A stretch of DNA of 64,000 bases from Malaya genurostris (taxonomy: Eukaryota > Arthropoda > Insecta > Diptera > Culicidae). How positions within the stretch are numbered: position 1 is the stretch's first letter; the number at the start of each line of letters is the position of its first letter. Below the pieces are notes generated by a model that had not been told where the DNA came from, did no database searches, and worked only from the letters and a program-made list of their open reading frames with translations. The position numbers were made by a program, and so were the translations under genes. The stretch covers positions 352,156,254 to 352,220,253 of the forward strand of contig NC_080571.1 in NCBI RefSeq assembly GCF_030247185.1, read 5' to 3'. Below are positions 33,395 to 44,700 of this stretch, one piece after another.

Positions 33395-34260
33395 ATCAAA
33401 AATGCAACGAACGCCAATGATCATCGTTCGCTTCCCTTCGCCTTTGTTCGATGATCGTTCTGGTATTCGGACTTGTTCGTATATTCGGGTGCGAACGAAG
33501 CCTCGCACGAAGATCTATTCCTTGTAGTTGTTATTCGCATTGAACATACCCCCGAATGATTTAACGCGAATATGGAACGAATATTCATACAGCGTTCATC
33601 GTCAAAACCTAATTCGCTATGATCGTTATTGCCGTTTCCCTTGCATTGGTACCATGTATGTGTATGTGATGAACCAAACCCCAGCACTCTCCCATTGCTG
33701 CTATTTCACGAGATATGATGAATTTATTAGATAAAGAATGCTTCGCGGAGAATGGAAACCAACGATCATCGCAGTGACGCCATTCGAACCAATTCGAAGA
33801 GTAAAGTAAATGAACGAAGGACAAACGAATGTATAAAACGAACATGCACGATGTATACCAGCAGCGAAGAATGTATTAGTATATTCGGGTTCTCTACGTT
33901 TATTGCTTTTTCATTTTCACCCTTCTCTCTTTCGTGCAGTGAACGTTATTCGCCCGTCTCGTAAGTAATAGAAGCATATTCGCGGCGAAGATCGATGAAT
34001 GAATTAGTTACACGAAGAATATTTGCAACATTGGTCAAAATGTTCAAACTAAAATATTAAATGCACCTGTACGAACATGTGCTCGTACTGATAAAGAAAA
34101 CACAACACATGCACATAGAAGGCCGTGTTGGATTTCGTGCACGCGGTAAAGAAAACGAAAACCTAAGCTCGGATTTGAAACAACAACCGAGTTCATTGTC
34201 ATCGAGCCCTCATATGCACGTGGTTCGAACCGTGTTGCAGAACCAGATGGACATAGGAAT
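33395..34260. other. TTCG/CGAA-enriched spacer
   Basis: The words TTCG and CGAA, often as GTTCG or CGAAC, are strikingly frequent over about 850 bp. Several open frames under 80 codons lie here but none is recognisable. I cannot tell whether it is a decayed repeat. Confidence 0.4.
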
Positions 34261-34507
34261 GTTTGCTATCGTTGTGTAATTTTGAATGAATTCAATTCAA
34301 CGATTGAAGAGTCCGTTAGAAATATTTTTTGCGGAAATATGAATCATACCAAAAAGTTATAATTACACCAGTAGGTAAATTAAAACAGGATTATTCTAAA
34401 TCAATCCACAATTCGAAAGTTTATTAATGAGCATTCTGCAAATTATATTCTAGGTAACTTGGTGGCTATGGTAGGCCATCTCTTTATTAATATAACAACA
34501 ATAATAA

Positions 34508-34560
34508 TGCTCCGAATGGGCCATTTCGCCGAAAGAGTCATTTCTCCGAATCCTGAAATC
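34508..34560. repeat. Short TTTCGCCGAAAGAGTCATTT repeat scrap
   Basis: GGCCATTTCGCCGAAAGAG followed by TCATTTCTCCGAA is a short degenerate tandem of a unit I recall from dispersed insect repeats. Confidence 0.35.
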
Positions 34561-34792
34561 GCCCTAAAATCGTAATTGGAAAGGCGAAACATTTTTTTAA
34601 GACGGAATTCGAAAATTGCCTGAGAGGTGGGAAAAAGTATGGACTGCGACGGACGATACTTTGAATTTCATTCAGTACAGTACGGCTCCGGTGTTTGGGA
34701 TCATTATCTTCTTTCAAAATCCAGGTCTCGCTTGTTGTGATTAAATGTGTTTCGGCAGTTGATAATAGAGCTATAATTCTTATAGATTTCAA
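34561..34792 (-). pseudogene. Tc1-like transposase fragment
   Basis: On the minus strand the peptide WILKEDNDPKHRSRTVLNEI matches the highly characteristic Tc1-family block around the second catalytic aspartate (W-x-L-x-EDNDPKH-x-S). Upstream residues LLSTAETHLI are unlike the conserved domain, and downstream the expected SPDLNPIE motif is not readable in this frame. It is an isolated fragment of about 45 recognisable codons, without visible inverted ends. Confidence 0.6.
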
Positions 34793-34825
34793 CCATTGTG
34801 GGCATTTGACGTAAGGACAAATCAG

Positions 34826-35008
34826 GATTACAAGCCAGTTGTCTTATAGCCAGTTGTCGTATGTTCGAACCCTGACTTGGTAGGATTTTTAGTGTCAGTA
34901 GGACCGTAGCACCAGCCTTGCAATGATTCTGTACGCTAAGAATCGCCTGCGAAGTCTGTTGAAACAGAAAGCCAGATTTTAAAAAAGGAATGTAATGCCA
35001 AAATTTTG
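34826..35008 (+). repeat. tRNA-derived SINE copy
   Basis: A B-box-like word (TATGTTCGAACCCTGAC, 34859-34875) is followed by the body shared with the copies at 36243-36385 and 37798-37999 (AATGATTCTGTACGCTAAGA, GAAGTCTGTTGAAACAGAAA, GGAATGTAATGCCAA). The A-box part is poor here. Confidence 0.65.
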
Positions 35009-35269
35009 CTTACAAGTCAGGCTTATGGAAAAATAGATGCGTTTTTCGCCCTTTTTACTCATTTTTTTCTACCGAACCACGATTTGGAAAGTCGTCGACG
35101 ACACAAAAACGGTATTGTATGTAACTGGCTCAAATTATAAGATAACGAGTTGATACGCTCTATCGTACAAAACACTTGGGTCATCTGTAAAACTATCAGA
35201 TTTGGTTTAAATAGAAAACTACTCACAAACTTCTAATAACGATATTTTGAATCAAAACGAAAAAATACG

Positions 35270-35450
35270 TTCTGATTAATTGATGATTACTTTATGGATA
35301 CTGGATTATTTCGATTACTTGGATTACTCTGAGAAAAAATGTGATTACTCAAATTATTTAGGAATACCAATGATTTCTTTTGAATTCCTTTTGTAGTCCA
35401 CCGATTACTTGATTACTCGAAAAAAATCGGAGTAATCCTGGATTAAGTCT
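35270..35450 (+). repeat. GATTACT-rich simple array
   Basis: Variants of GATTACT(T/C) and GATTATT recur about ten times (for example CCGATTACTTGATTACTCGA), as at 29798-29965. Confidence 0.6.
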
Positions 35451-35655
35451 CATAACGATTGTCTTTTGGAAACCATTGGCTTATACATTTATTTCACCTA
35501 TATTGGAAAATAAATTTTGCATTTCCTATATTTAGACGTGAATACGTCTTACTATACTCAAAATTCGCCCGGTGAAAGAATCAGTAGAACTTAATCGTGA
35601 ATATATCGAGATGTACTAAACGTAGCAACATATTTCTTTTTACACGTCATCAGAA

Positions 35656-35705
35656 ATATGTTCAGCAACAGTGTAAAATAATATGTTCAGCAACAGTGTA
35701 AAATA
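35656..35705 (+). repeat. 25-bp tandem duplication
   Basis: The unit ATATGTTCAGCAACAGTGTA plus AAATA is present twice head to tail without mismatch. Confidence 0.85.
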
Positions 35706-35867
35706 ATAACTCAAAAACTAAGTTTCTTAAACTTTAGGAACTAATGAGGAAAATTCATCACGCTTGCATATCATTCTCGTACCCGAGACGACGATTTTGA
35801 GGTTTATCAGAATCATATAAGTCCAGATGTGTAAAATGAGGAAAATGTGTTTTAGACGACGGACTAA

Positions 35868-36235
35868 AACTGAGTTTGGAACTGAATTCAGAACCCATTC
35901 TGAAATCTGGTCCTACTGAATTCTGAACTTTATGGTTTAGAATTTAGTTCCAGAATACAAGTTCAAAAATTAAAACTAATTCTTGATCTAATGCCTTATT
36001 TTAAGTTACGAATTTCTATCAGGAATGAATTTTAGATCTGGTTTCTAGAAAAAAATTTTTTAGATCTGAGTTCCTAAATTCAGTTGCCGAATTTATTTCC
36101 CGAATTCAGGCTCAGAATTCAGAGCTTACATGCTGGAATTAAATTCGAAAAATCGGGCTCTGGAACAAAATTTTGAGACTGAGTTCAGTTACTTAATTCA
36201 GGCTCGAAATTGAAGTTCAGAACTCTGTTCTACAC
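35868..36235. repeat. Degenerate TGGAACTGAATTC minisatellite
   Basis: Words such as GTTTGGAACTGAATTCAG, TTCAGTTGCCGAATTTA and GAATTCAGGCTCAGAATTCA recur irregularly, the same family as at 13795, 20650 and 56470. Confidence 0.55.
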
Positions 36236-36242
36236 ACACAAA

Positions 36243-36385
36243 ATCAAAGCAAAGTCTAGGCATTACATTGCTTTTGTAGAATTTGGCTTTTCGGTTTCAA
36301 TAGACTTTGCATCCGATTTATAGCGTACAGGATCATGGCATGGTTGGTACTACGATCCTACTGACACTAAGAATCCTTCCAGGTT
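36243..36385 (-). repeat. tRNA-derived SINE, truncated copy
   Basis: Minus-strand reading follows the SINE body (TTAGTGTCAGTAGGATCG, GATCCTGTACGCTATAAATC, AATGTAATGCCTAGACTTTG). It breaks off within the B-box region (GAACCTGGAAGGATT), so the tRNA-like head is missing. Confidence 0.6.
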
Positions 36386-36433
36386 CACAAAAAATACCGC
36401 TGGTTATTTTAAAAAAATCTTCCATTTCCTATA

Positions 36434-37025
<592 letters not shown>

Positions 37026-37028
37026 TAT

Positions 37029-37518
37029 AAGGGTGCCAAAATTTTGGGATCACCTCTATTTTTGTTAAGCTCTAGTGCTCAAAAGTTTAAGCACCTCGAA
37101 AAAAGCCTTCATGCTAAATTTGAGCTAAATCGGACATGCGTAAGAGGTGCTGCCCGGTGGTAAAGTTTTGACAATTTTTGATCTTGAAAAAGCACCATAG
37201 CGGGGAGTACATGAAATTTCCAAAATCGAAACCTTTTTTTGATGCCAAAACTCTTAAAACTGTATAAAACATCGAAATTTAGTGTAATCGCAAAAAATTT
37301 TTTTTAAAATGTCAACTTTCTGGGAAAATTTTGATATTTTTTGTAAGTCCCAAAAAATCGATTTTTTCAAAAAATTTTTTTTTCGTGGTGACACTAAATC
37401 TCAACGTTTCATGCAATTCTAAGCCTTTTGGCATCAAAATTTTTTTTTCTATTTCAGGTATTTCATGGTGATAAGAAGTGTTAGAGGAGCAATAAATTTT
37501 CACCATTTTGAGCACCCT
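37029..37518. repeat. Foldback (inverted-repeat) element
   Basis: The outer ends AGGGTGCCAAAATTTTG and its partner CATTTTGAGCACCCT are inverted. An inner pair, 37228-37285 against 37393-37450, is also inverted (TTTTTTGATGCCAAAACTCT and complement of AAATTTTGATGCCAAAAGGC; AATTTAGTGT against ACACTAAATC). It has no coding capacity, and belongs to the class of long-TIR MITEs or foldback elements. Confidence 0.6.
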
Positions 37519-37797
37519 CACGCATATAAATTAACAAACTACATTGATTTACATGCTCCTTCAATATTCAAATTCAATATTCACCCATCATTAGATTCCC
37601 TAGATACAAAATATGGTTTTTCATACTGAGCCACCCTACACTCACCGAGAATGTCCAGAAATATCACATTCAAGCAGTAAACAAAGTATTGTTGTTCATA
37701 TTGAGCATTCTGTGTTCGATTCAGTTGCGAATTTATGCAGTAGAGATTCTTTTTGAAGAGAATGTAATAGTTCAATCTTGCACAAATCACTTCGGTG

Positions 37798-37999
37798 TAG
37801 AATTGAAAAAGCAGTCTTGGCATTACAATCCTTTTGTGGAAGTTGGCCTTTCTGTTTCAACAGACTTCGCAGCCGATTCTTAGTGTACAGAATCATTGCA
37901 TGGCCAGTACTATGGATCCAACGGACAGTTCGGGGCTCGAACATACGACAACTGGCTTGTAAGACCAGCGTCCTATGCATTGAACCGCCAACCCGGGAC
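37798..37999 (-). repeat. tRNA-derived SINE, most complete copy
   Basis: On the minus strand it begins with a tRNA-like head: GGGTTGGCGGTTCAATGCAT (A-box region) and, about 40 nt on, TATGTTCGAGCCCCGA (B box). The body CAATGATTCTGTACACTAAG, GCTGCGAAGTCTGTTGAAAC and GATTGTAATGCCAAGACTG follows. These RNA polymerase III promoter boxes are the hallmark of tRNA-derived SINEs such as Feilai of Aedes; whether it is that family needs a search. Confidence 0.72.
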
Positions 38000-38089
38000 A
38001 AATTGTCGAACTGAAGCGTAGTGGAAATTCAGCATCGAAATATTATCGAATACCGATTATTTTCGCGTCGCTATACTGCCCATACTTGC

Positions 38090-38282
38090 ATATCAGTCCC
38101 ATATGAAAATCGACATTTCGAGAAAAAGACGATTAAAATATTATTTTCGAATTTTTTGATTTATTGTGCTACCTAATGCTAAATCATGGTATTGCTATAT
38201 GAAATATTGGTAATACAATTTTGCTATTTTAATATTGCAACAAATCAAATTATTGTAATTTGCACTGAATGGGACTGATAAG
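38090..38282. repeat. Short MITE, copy 1
   Basis: Ends are inverted: ATATCAGTCCCAT (38090 on) and ATGGGACTGATA (to 38280). The interior includes GAGAAAAAGACGATTAAAAT and TGCTACCTAATGCTAAATCA. The copy at 46029-46222 has the same interior in reverse orientation. Confidence 0.72.
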
Positions 38283-38772
38283 CCGATATGATTTATTATT
38301 ATTTTGTTTTTGTCAAAATGTTATTGTTAATTGGCAAGGAAAAATTTAAAACTAAAAACCGGCTTGATGACACGAAAGCGATCTAGTCATCCTTGATACA
38401 ACACATAGGATAATAAATCAAAATCAGAACACCCAGTAGAATTGTTGTCCGGTAGGGAAATGAATCTAATACTATGTTCACACCTGTAGAAAATAGTATA
38501 TTTCAACGATAGTAATATAAAGTTAATACCGAACTATTCACACTTGGGTACGTTGTACGTATGACATGCTGTTTGTTATGGAGTTTGTTTAGAAACATAC
38601 TGCAAAAATGTCTATGTCGCAAAAATTAAGCACTTGCTTTTTCTTTTGTAATTAACATTTTGGGACACTAAGTTTATAATTTGCACAGGTGTTCGATTCG
38701 TGATCCGAGCTGAAAAAGAAAAATGTACGTTTACAACAAGCAGAAAATGAAAAAAGCCAGTTACTTCTTCTA

Positions 38773-39977
38773 ACGGGTGGCAACTAAAATTTTGGAATTT
38801 CTTTCTCAAGCTGTCAAAAAAAGACAAACATATTTGAAGAAGATCTGATTTATTGAAATTAAAGATACATTGTCTATTGTTGAAAAAAAATAGTGAACAT
38901 TTAAAAACGGTCCGTAATCGGATGTTCGGCGAAGCTTCCATTTGATGTCGGAACAGGAGCGTTGTACGGCCTTCATGTCAACTTTGCGAATGCATCTCTT
39001 TTTCTACCAATCAACTGTTAGCAATTCGTGGCTCTCCAATTATTTTTGTACACCATGGAGCTCAAAACCCCGAAGAAATCTTCGATTGGGCGACACTGAG
39101 GTAGATTTATCGGGTTGTGGTTTTTGGGTACAAATGGGATCGAATGGGTATTCAGGAACGATTGTGTTTTTTGGCGCAATGCGATGACGCTTTATCCGGC
39201 CAAATTGTCCATCAACATGATGTTTTTGAAAACACGGGATCAAAACTTTCTACAAACATTCGTTCTGGTACACATCTTGATTGATTGCTAACCGAGATGA
39301 CTTGAACCATGGCTTAGAAATGCCTTTCTCGGAAATGACAATGTACAGCATCACTTTCTGTTCAAACTTATGTTTAAACTAATATTTTATGTTCGGATGT
39401 ACAGTAGAACTATCCGTTGAATAGTATCGATCGTTTGCGGGAATCTGCGTCTTCGAAAGGGGGTAGTAACTTTCGTCGTCCAAAACAAAACTTTTTTCGG
39501 AAAATTGTTTAATCAACCAGCGGCATTGGGAATTCAGCGTTGAAATATGTGCGTCAGTATATCCCGGGGCTCGTGTCTTCTTTCGGTATTTTATTCCGAG
39601 TCTTTTCAATCTTTTGCAGATGTACTGGTGAGAACAGTTGAACTTTTTTGCGGTATCGCTTTGACTCAGTGAATCCTTGTTGCTGAAGGCACGAGAAAGA
39701 GAACAGTCCTTTTGCGTCCATAATTTTGGCTGGTCTTCCACTACCTTCCTTACAAGCAGTTGTTGGGCATCTTAGGATATTGTACTATCGAAGCCGCAAC
39801 ATTTTTGCTTTTAAAATGTTGTACCGTATACTATTTGCGAGATTTCTGTGCAGTTCGTAAAATTGTACAATGCGCTCGTGAAATACTTCTTGTTTCGACG
39901 GCATTTTGAGCAACACTTGAGATTGATGTTGAGCATATAGGCCTAGAAAAGATTCCAAAATTTTAGTTGCCACCCGT
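38773..39977 (-). mobile_element. Third DD37E-like transposon with TA duplication
   Basis: Inverted ends ACGGGTGGCAACTAAAATTT (left) and the same on the minus strand at the right are flanked by TA (38771-38772 and 39978-39979). Length 1,205 bp. The ends differ from those of the two other DD37E-type copies, so this is a separate family. Confidence 0.87.
38890..39904 (-). pseudogene. DD37E-like transposase pseudogene
   Basis: Read from the ATG at 39904 (MPSKQEVFHERIVQFYELHR). After lesions near 39770, the longest open part (39741-39379, 120 codons) has HTH-like SLSQSDTAKKFNCSHQYICK, the phrase KYRKKTRAPGYTDAHISTLN and the first catalytic motif FVLDDESYYPLSKTQIP. The second motif WPDKASSHCAKK lies near 39195 in another frame, and after a further shift NLPQCRPIEDFFGVL gives the third acidic residue; about 37 residues separate D and E once the shift is allowed for, so the count is approximate. 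The C-terminus is decayed, with an in-frame stop. Inactive. Confidence 0.78.
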
Positions 39978-40112
39978 TAGCTATACATGATGGCCGTTGA
40001 GAGGATATGGACATTAGTAAGGTTAGTAAGTATTTTTTTTAATTGACCCTAGTACTTTTTTTTTGTTTTTGATTATAGAGGTTTTAATCACGATGTCATT
40101 TGCCCAGGTAGA

Positions 40113-41741
40113 ACACAGGTAGGCCTCAATTTACGTGAACTTTTTTAAAACGAATTTAATTTACGCGACTTTTTTACGCGCTTTATTAAAATAACGCGAT
40201 TTTTCATATAATTTACGCGAGATCGCGTAAAAAAGGTTTTTGCATAAAGGTGTAAATTTCAATTTCCATACATATGCAAAACAATCTGCCTTCAGAGAAT
40301 AGAATGTTGTGAATAGTATTTTAATAGTAGATTGTTTAGTTTCGATAAATCTAAATAAGATCTTGGGCATCAAAGAATTCTCTTGATAACAGATATTGTA
40401 TATAATCACTTAACGGGTGACTTTGGTGTGACTATTGAGTGTGGTATGTACTCGTAGGACCAATTACAGAAAATTGACATACTGTGATAAGTTCTGTAGA
40501 AGAACTCGCTCGTCTGTAGAAGAACCTCCTCGGAACAAGGTCTTAAGGGGCGGGTAGGGTCTAACACTTTTGAAAAATCATTTATTATTTTCTTTATATT
40601 TTCTTATAGTAAAGCATTTGAAGAAATTTCTGTGAAATTCTCAAGCCTATTGGAACGAAACTCTGGAAGTTATAGACCTTTATCTATGGCTATCTCATTC
40701 TGCAAAGAAGCAAGAGCTCGTCGCACAGGCCCAAGATTTATACTTCGATTGACTTCAAAACTTGACAAAACATTCTTAAAATGTTTCGTTATAATATAAA
40801 AATAAATGATTTTTTGAAAATGTTGGATCCTACGGGCTCCCTGGAGTAATTAATTGTTTCCATTGATTTTATAGACAAAAACCTTTTAACGCGTTTTCCT
40901 CGAAAGCAGGTTTTGAAAGTCCGTGTCCATCGTCATTCAAAAACTACTGCACCAATTTTTTCAAATTTTTCTCACCATTCCTACATATAAAAAACCAAGC
41001 CCCAACGTTTTCCTTCTCGTTGTTTGTTACTTTGGGAAGGTTTAACAGTTACAAAATGGCGGATTTTTTCGTGAAAAATCGTAGTTTTCACTTTGAACAA
41101 CCACAAAAAAAAAGAAAAAATCAAACAGAAACGTTGGGGTCTAGAAAAACTTCTACTCTAACTTTGCTGCGTTCGTTTGTTTACTTCTGATTAGCCTGCG
41201 CTGAGATACAGTGGACATGGTAAATCATGATCACCTTAAGAAGCGTTCTCGAAAATACCTTTTCACCGACTGATTTCTCAATATTTTTCCACGAAAATAT
41301 TACAAAACGATAATTCTGGAAAAATCGCAAAAATGATGATTTTTTTCATCGTTTAGATCCTAGCACCCCTCCCCCAGCTATGAATAGGCAAGTAAGCAAG
41401 GTGTAGCTATAAAAGTATGAACCACAAGCAAAAAAAGCATTAGCCGTTGTAGTTCTTGCTTTGACACAGTGTAGTCCCTAAGGACAATACTTCAAGTAGT
41501 TCTTGGATAGTGGAACATCTCTAAAGCATATCCTTAGTCTTAAAACATACTCAGAGGGTCCTTAGGGACTAAAGCACCGGACGTAGTAGAATTGTTCATA
41601 TTATGTACACTAAAATCAAAAGAAATATGAGAAACCTTTTTTTTGCGCGAAAAATTTGAAATAACGCGATGTTTTATTAAATTTACGCGAAATTTAATTT
41701 ACGCACCCCCGGCTCTGCGCGGAAATTGAGGTTCCAGTGTA
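40113..41741. repeat. Composite repeat with ACGCG-rich ends
   Basis: Left: ACACAGGTAGGCCTCAATTT followed by several TTTACGCGA words (40135-40225). Right: the same words (41644-41705) and the near-complement ending GAGGTTCCAGTGTA. The outer 20 bp are roughly inverted (AC-C-GG..CCTCAATTT on each strand). The interior, 40.3-41.6 kb, has no transposase that I recognise. It may be a non-autonomous DNA element or two insertions. Confidence 0.4.
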
Positions 41742-44700
41742 TCGATTGATGTGGGCAGCCAGCTACCGAGTATTAAGCTTAAAAACACGAACGATTTTTT
41801 TCAAAGGTTGAGTTTTATCATTCCTATCGTGGTTTGGAGGACGGGAAATAATATGAAATTGAAAATTCAGTATTCCAAATAAAATTTCTCTAGAAGCTAC
41901 AGAAGTAGATATGAAAGAATTCTTTCGATAAAAATATGAGTAAGTGGCTATTAGAAAACTGCTAGTTGAATGAAAAGACTACATAAATCTAATAACTGAA
42001 GGTAGGAAATGAGATATTCATTCAACTGTCGTCATCTTTTACGACACGGAAAGGGGAATCCAGTGGATCTATTTTCGGTTAAATTTTTACAAATCTTACT
42101 GTTAAACATTGAAAATCTCACGTTCATATTCACAATATAAATGTTAAAATTGGGATTGAAAATAAAAATTCCTTCGACTCTATCTCATCCAGCCACTAAT
42201 CTAAATGTTTTTTCGCGGTGCGAGATAATGTCACCTATTTTTATCCGTAAATCCTCAAGGGACCGCTTTAAAACATAACTTATCTGCTATTCTAATAGAT
42301 CTCACGTAGAAATGTGTTTTTGCTACCGTGGTCGATCGGCATTTCACAGAGCGCTGAAATAGAAACCAATTAGAAGCATAGGAATCGATTTACATTCCTT
42401 TCTTTATTTTTGTATCAAACACGCATGAATTTAATTTGTCATTCGAAATAATGCAGCCCGAGTGCATTCTCTGTATGCATTTATTTTTCAACGAGTCTAA
42501 TATGTTTTTTTTTCTTCCTTTCCGATAGAAACACGCTGCTTTCTATCCGGCCCGTGTGCATGTCGGTTATATTTTTAAGAATACATTTTTTCGTGATCAA
42601 TTGAACAGTGATTGTCGCCGGTCGTCGTTTGTCTTTTGGTGTTGTCGTTTGTTTTCTTTTATTATTATTTTCTAGAGATTTGCTGCTGCACACACATTGG
42701 GGTATATGGCAGTCGTCACCGAGAATAAACCACGCATCGGCAGCTAAGCGGCATTTTTGTTAATAATAGCAATGGGAGTAGCATAAAAAGGCCAGTACAA
42801 AGCCTACACAGTCACTTTTCTCGAACCGATAGCAATCTTCGAAACGGTAGCAAACTGTACAAGAAAGAGTGAATGCGCGGTCTTATTCTGTTTTTTTTTC
42901 TCTCACCCAAAGATATTTTATAGCCCCAACATGCTTCAACCACAAGACGTGATCACGATCAGTCCCCAAGCTGGGCTCCGGAGGGACTCACACGTGGTGG
43001 CGGCGGCGGCAGTTCCAAAGTTGTTATATTACTATTACATTCGAATCAACGTGCTTGATTTCCCGTCCCCATCGTCAGTCGATGATATCCAAATTAAATT
43101 AATGCTATCCGTGCATATCAAAGACGCTTCTTCTTTTCGGTATGTTAAGTGCTGATGACTCAATTCATGTTTGCCGCTTTGTCCACCAGAACTTTAACGC
43201 CGAGGGTTCACCGTTCTGGGAGTCATAAAGCTATGAACGTCAGCGTGCATATGAGCTTTTTGTATAATTTTATGAGCTTTGAGCTAGAAAGCCGCCTGCA
43301 ATGACACACGCTAATAATAATTTGATTAATCATATTTTTATACAATTCTCAGGATAGTAAAACATAACACCAAGTGAAACCAAAAAAAAAAAATACAAAA
43401 CACACCTGTCATGGAGGCACGTTGCGCTGCTCCTGAACTTTGCTGGAATAATAATAAATTGTGGGTGTTAAATATTGATAATTTTAACAAGGGGGAACGC
43501 CTATCGCAAAGGAATAATGCTGAACGCATTTGTTTACCTTGAGGCGTCATAAATGCTTTGTTATGTTAATGCGTAATTTTCTTGAAAGGCATAAAAATGC
43601 GATTAAAACTGAATGAATGCTGTTTCTTGGCCACCACGCTTTGTGATCGTTTGGTAAAAATGTGTGAATGAAGTGGCCTCGGTGAGTGGGAAAATATTCC
43701 AGGTGGAATAGCGTTACTCGATTCCATTACATACGGGTTTGCAAAAGGGATTTATTGCTCCACGTACGAACATTAAACATTTATTTCATCTGTATCATGT
43801 TTTGATACGCGTACAATCGCTCCATTTTGGGTGGATAGATCATTTTAATATTGGTCATTTTTCATACTGAAAGCCAATGATAATTTCTCAACTTTGCCCC
43901 TCTATTTGCCCCGGAGAAAAATGAATGCTTAAACATTTACCGCGCGGAGATGCCATCACACCCGCAGTCTATTTCTGCCGTCAAAACCTTTCGCGGTCAG
44001 TTGGTTGATCGATAAGGCTGGCTGAAAATTGGCCCTTCCATTCAGTGCACCGTAACGGAGCTGTAGAGGCGAAAATGTGAAAATAACAAGCTGTAACGGA
44101 AAAGATAAATTTCTTCAAATTTATATCAATCCTTTCGCTTGCAGGTATGATGTTATTTTCTTACCCGTTGCTTTTGGAAAAAAAGGTGGAAGTCGCTACA
44201 CTCTCCCTAGTCTTTATCCTACGGTTATGCATTTGTTTATTTCTAGGTGTGTATCCTTTTGCCGCCACCAACGGAGCACCCGAACCACGCGTTATCATAC
44301 ACACCACGTTTTTATGGGCACATTAAAAAAGGGACAGGTTTTCGATGATCTACGTTTTAGAAGCGAAAGATAAGGTGCTTTGAATTTCATTAACAGGTTC
44401 AAAACTGAGCCCTATCTGCCCGGGTCTGACTTCAGCCACTTTGAGAAGACCGAAAATTGTGGCGCTCAGCATTGTGGCTTCTGGTTTTACAGCGGTCGCA
44501 CACATCAAAGCTACGGAAGTTTTGTCAAACGAAATCCAAACTGCGGACCTCCTACAGCATTATTTATGATCTATTTCCTGTTTTTTTTTAAATAGCACTC
44601 CATGAAATTTTCCGCAGTGTGAGCATTTGCCCACTATTTTATCTCATTAGAAATAAATAACCCACGTATGCAATGTTTTAAATATGCAAAAATGTTCAAC

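Noticed and set aside
34538..34792. Complete Tc1 element around the EDNDPKH fragment
   Set aside because: No inverted ends or TA-flanked boundaries were found and the other catalytic motifs are missing.
42931..43155. 74-codon frame 120 bp after the TATA-like site as a gene
   Set aside because: Peptide with Ala and Tyr runs shows no known motif; composition fits chance.
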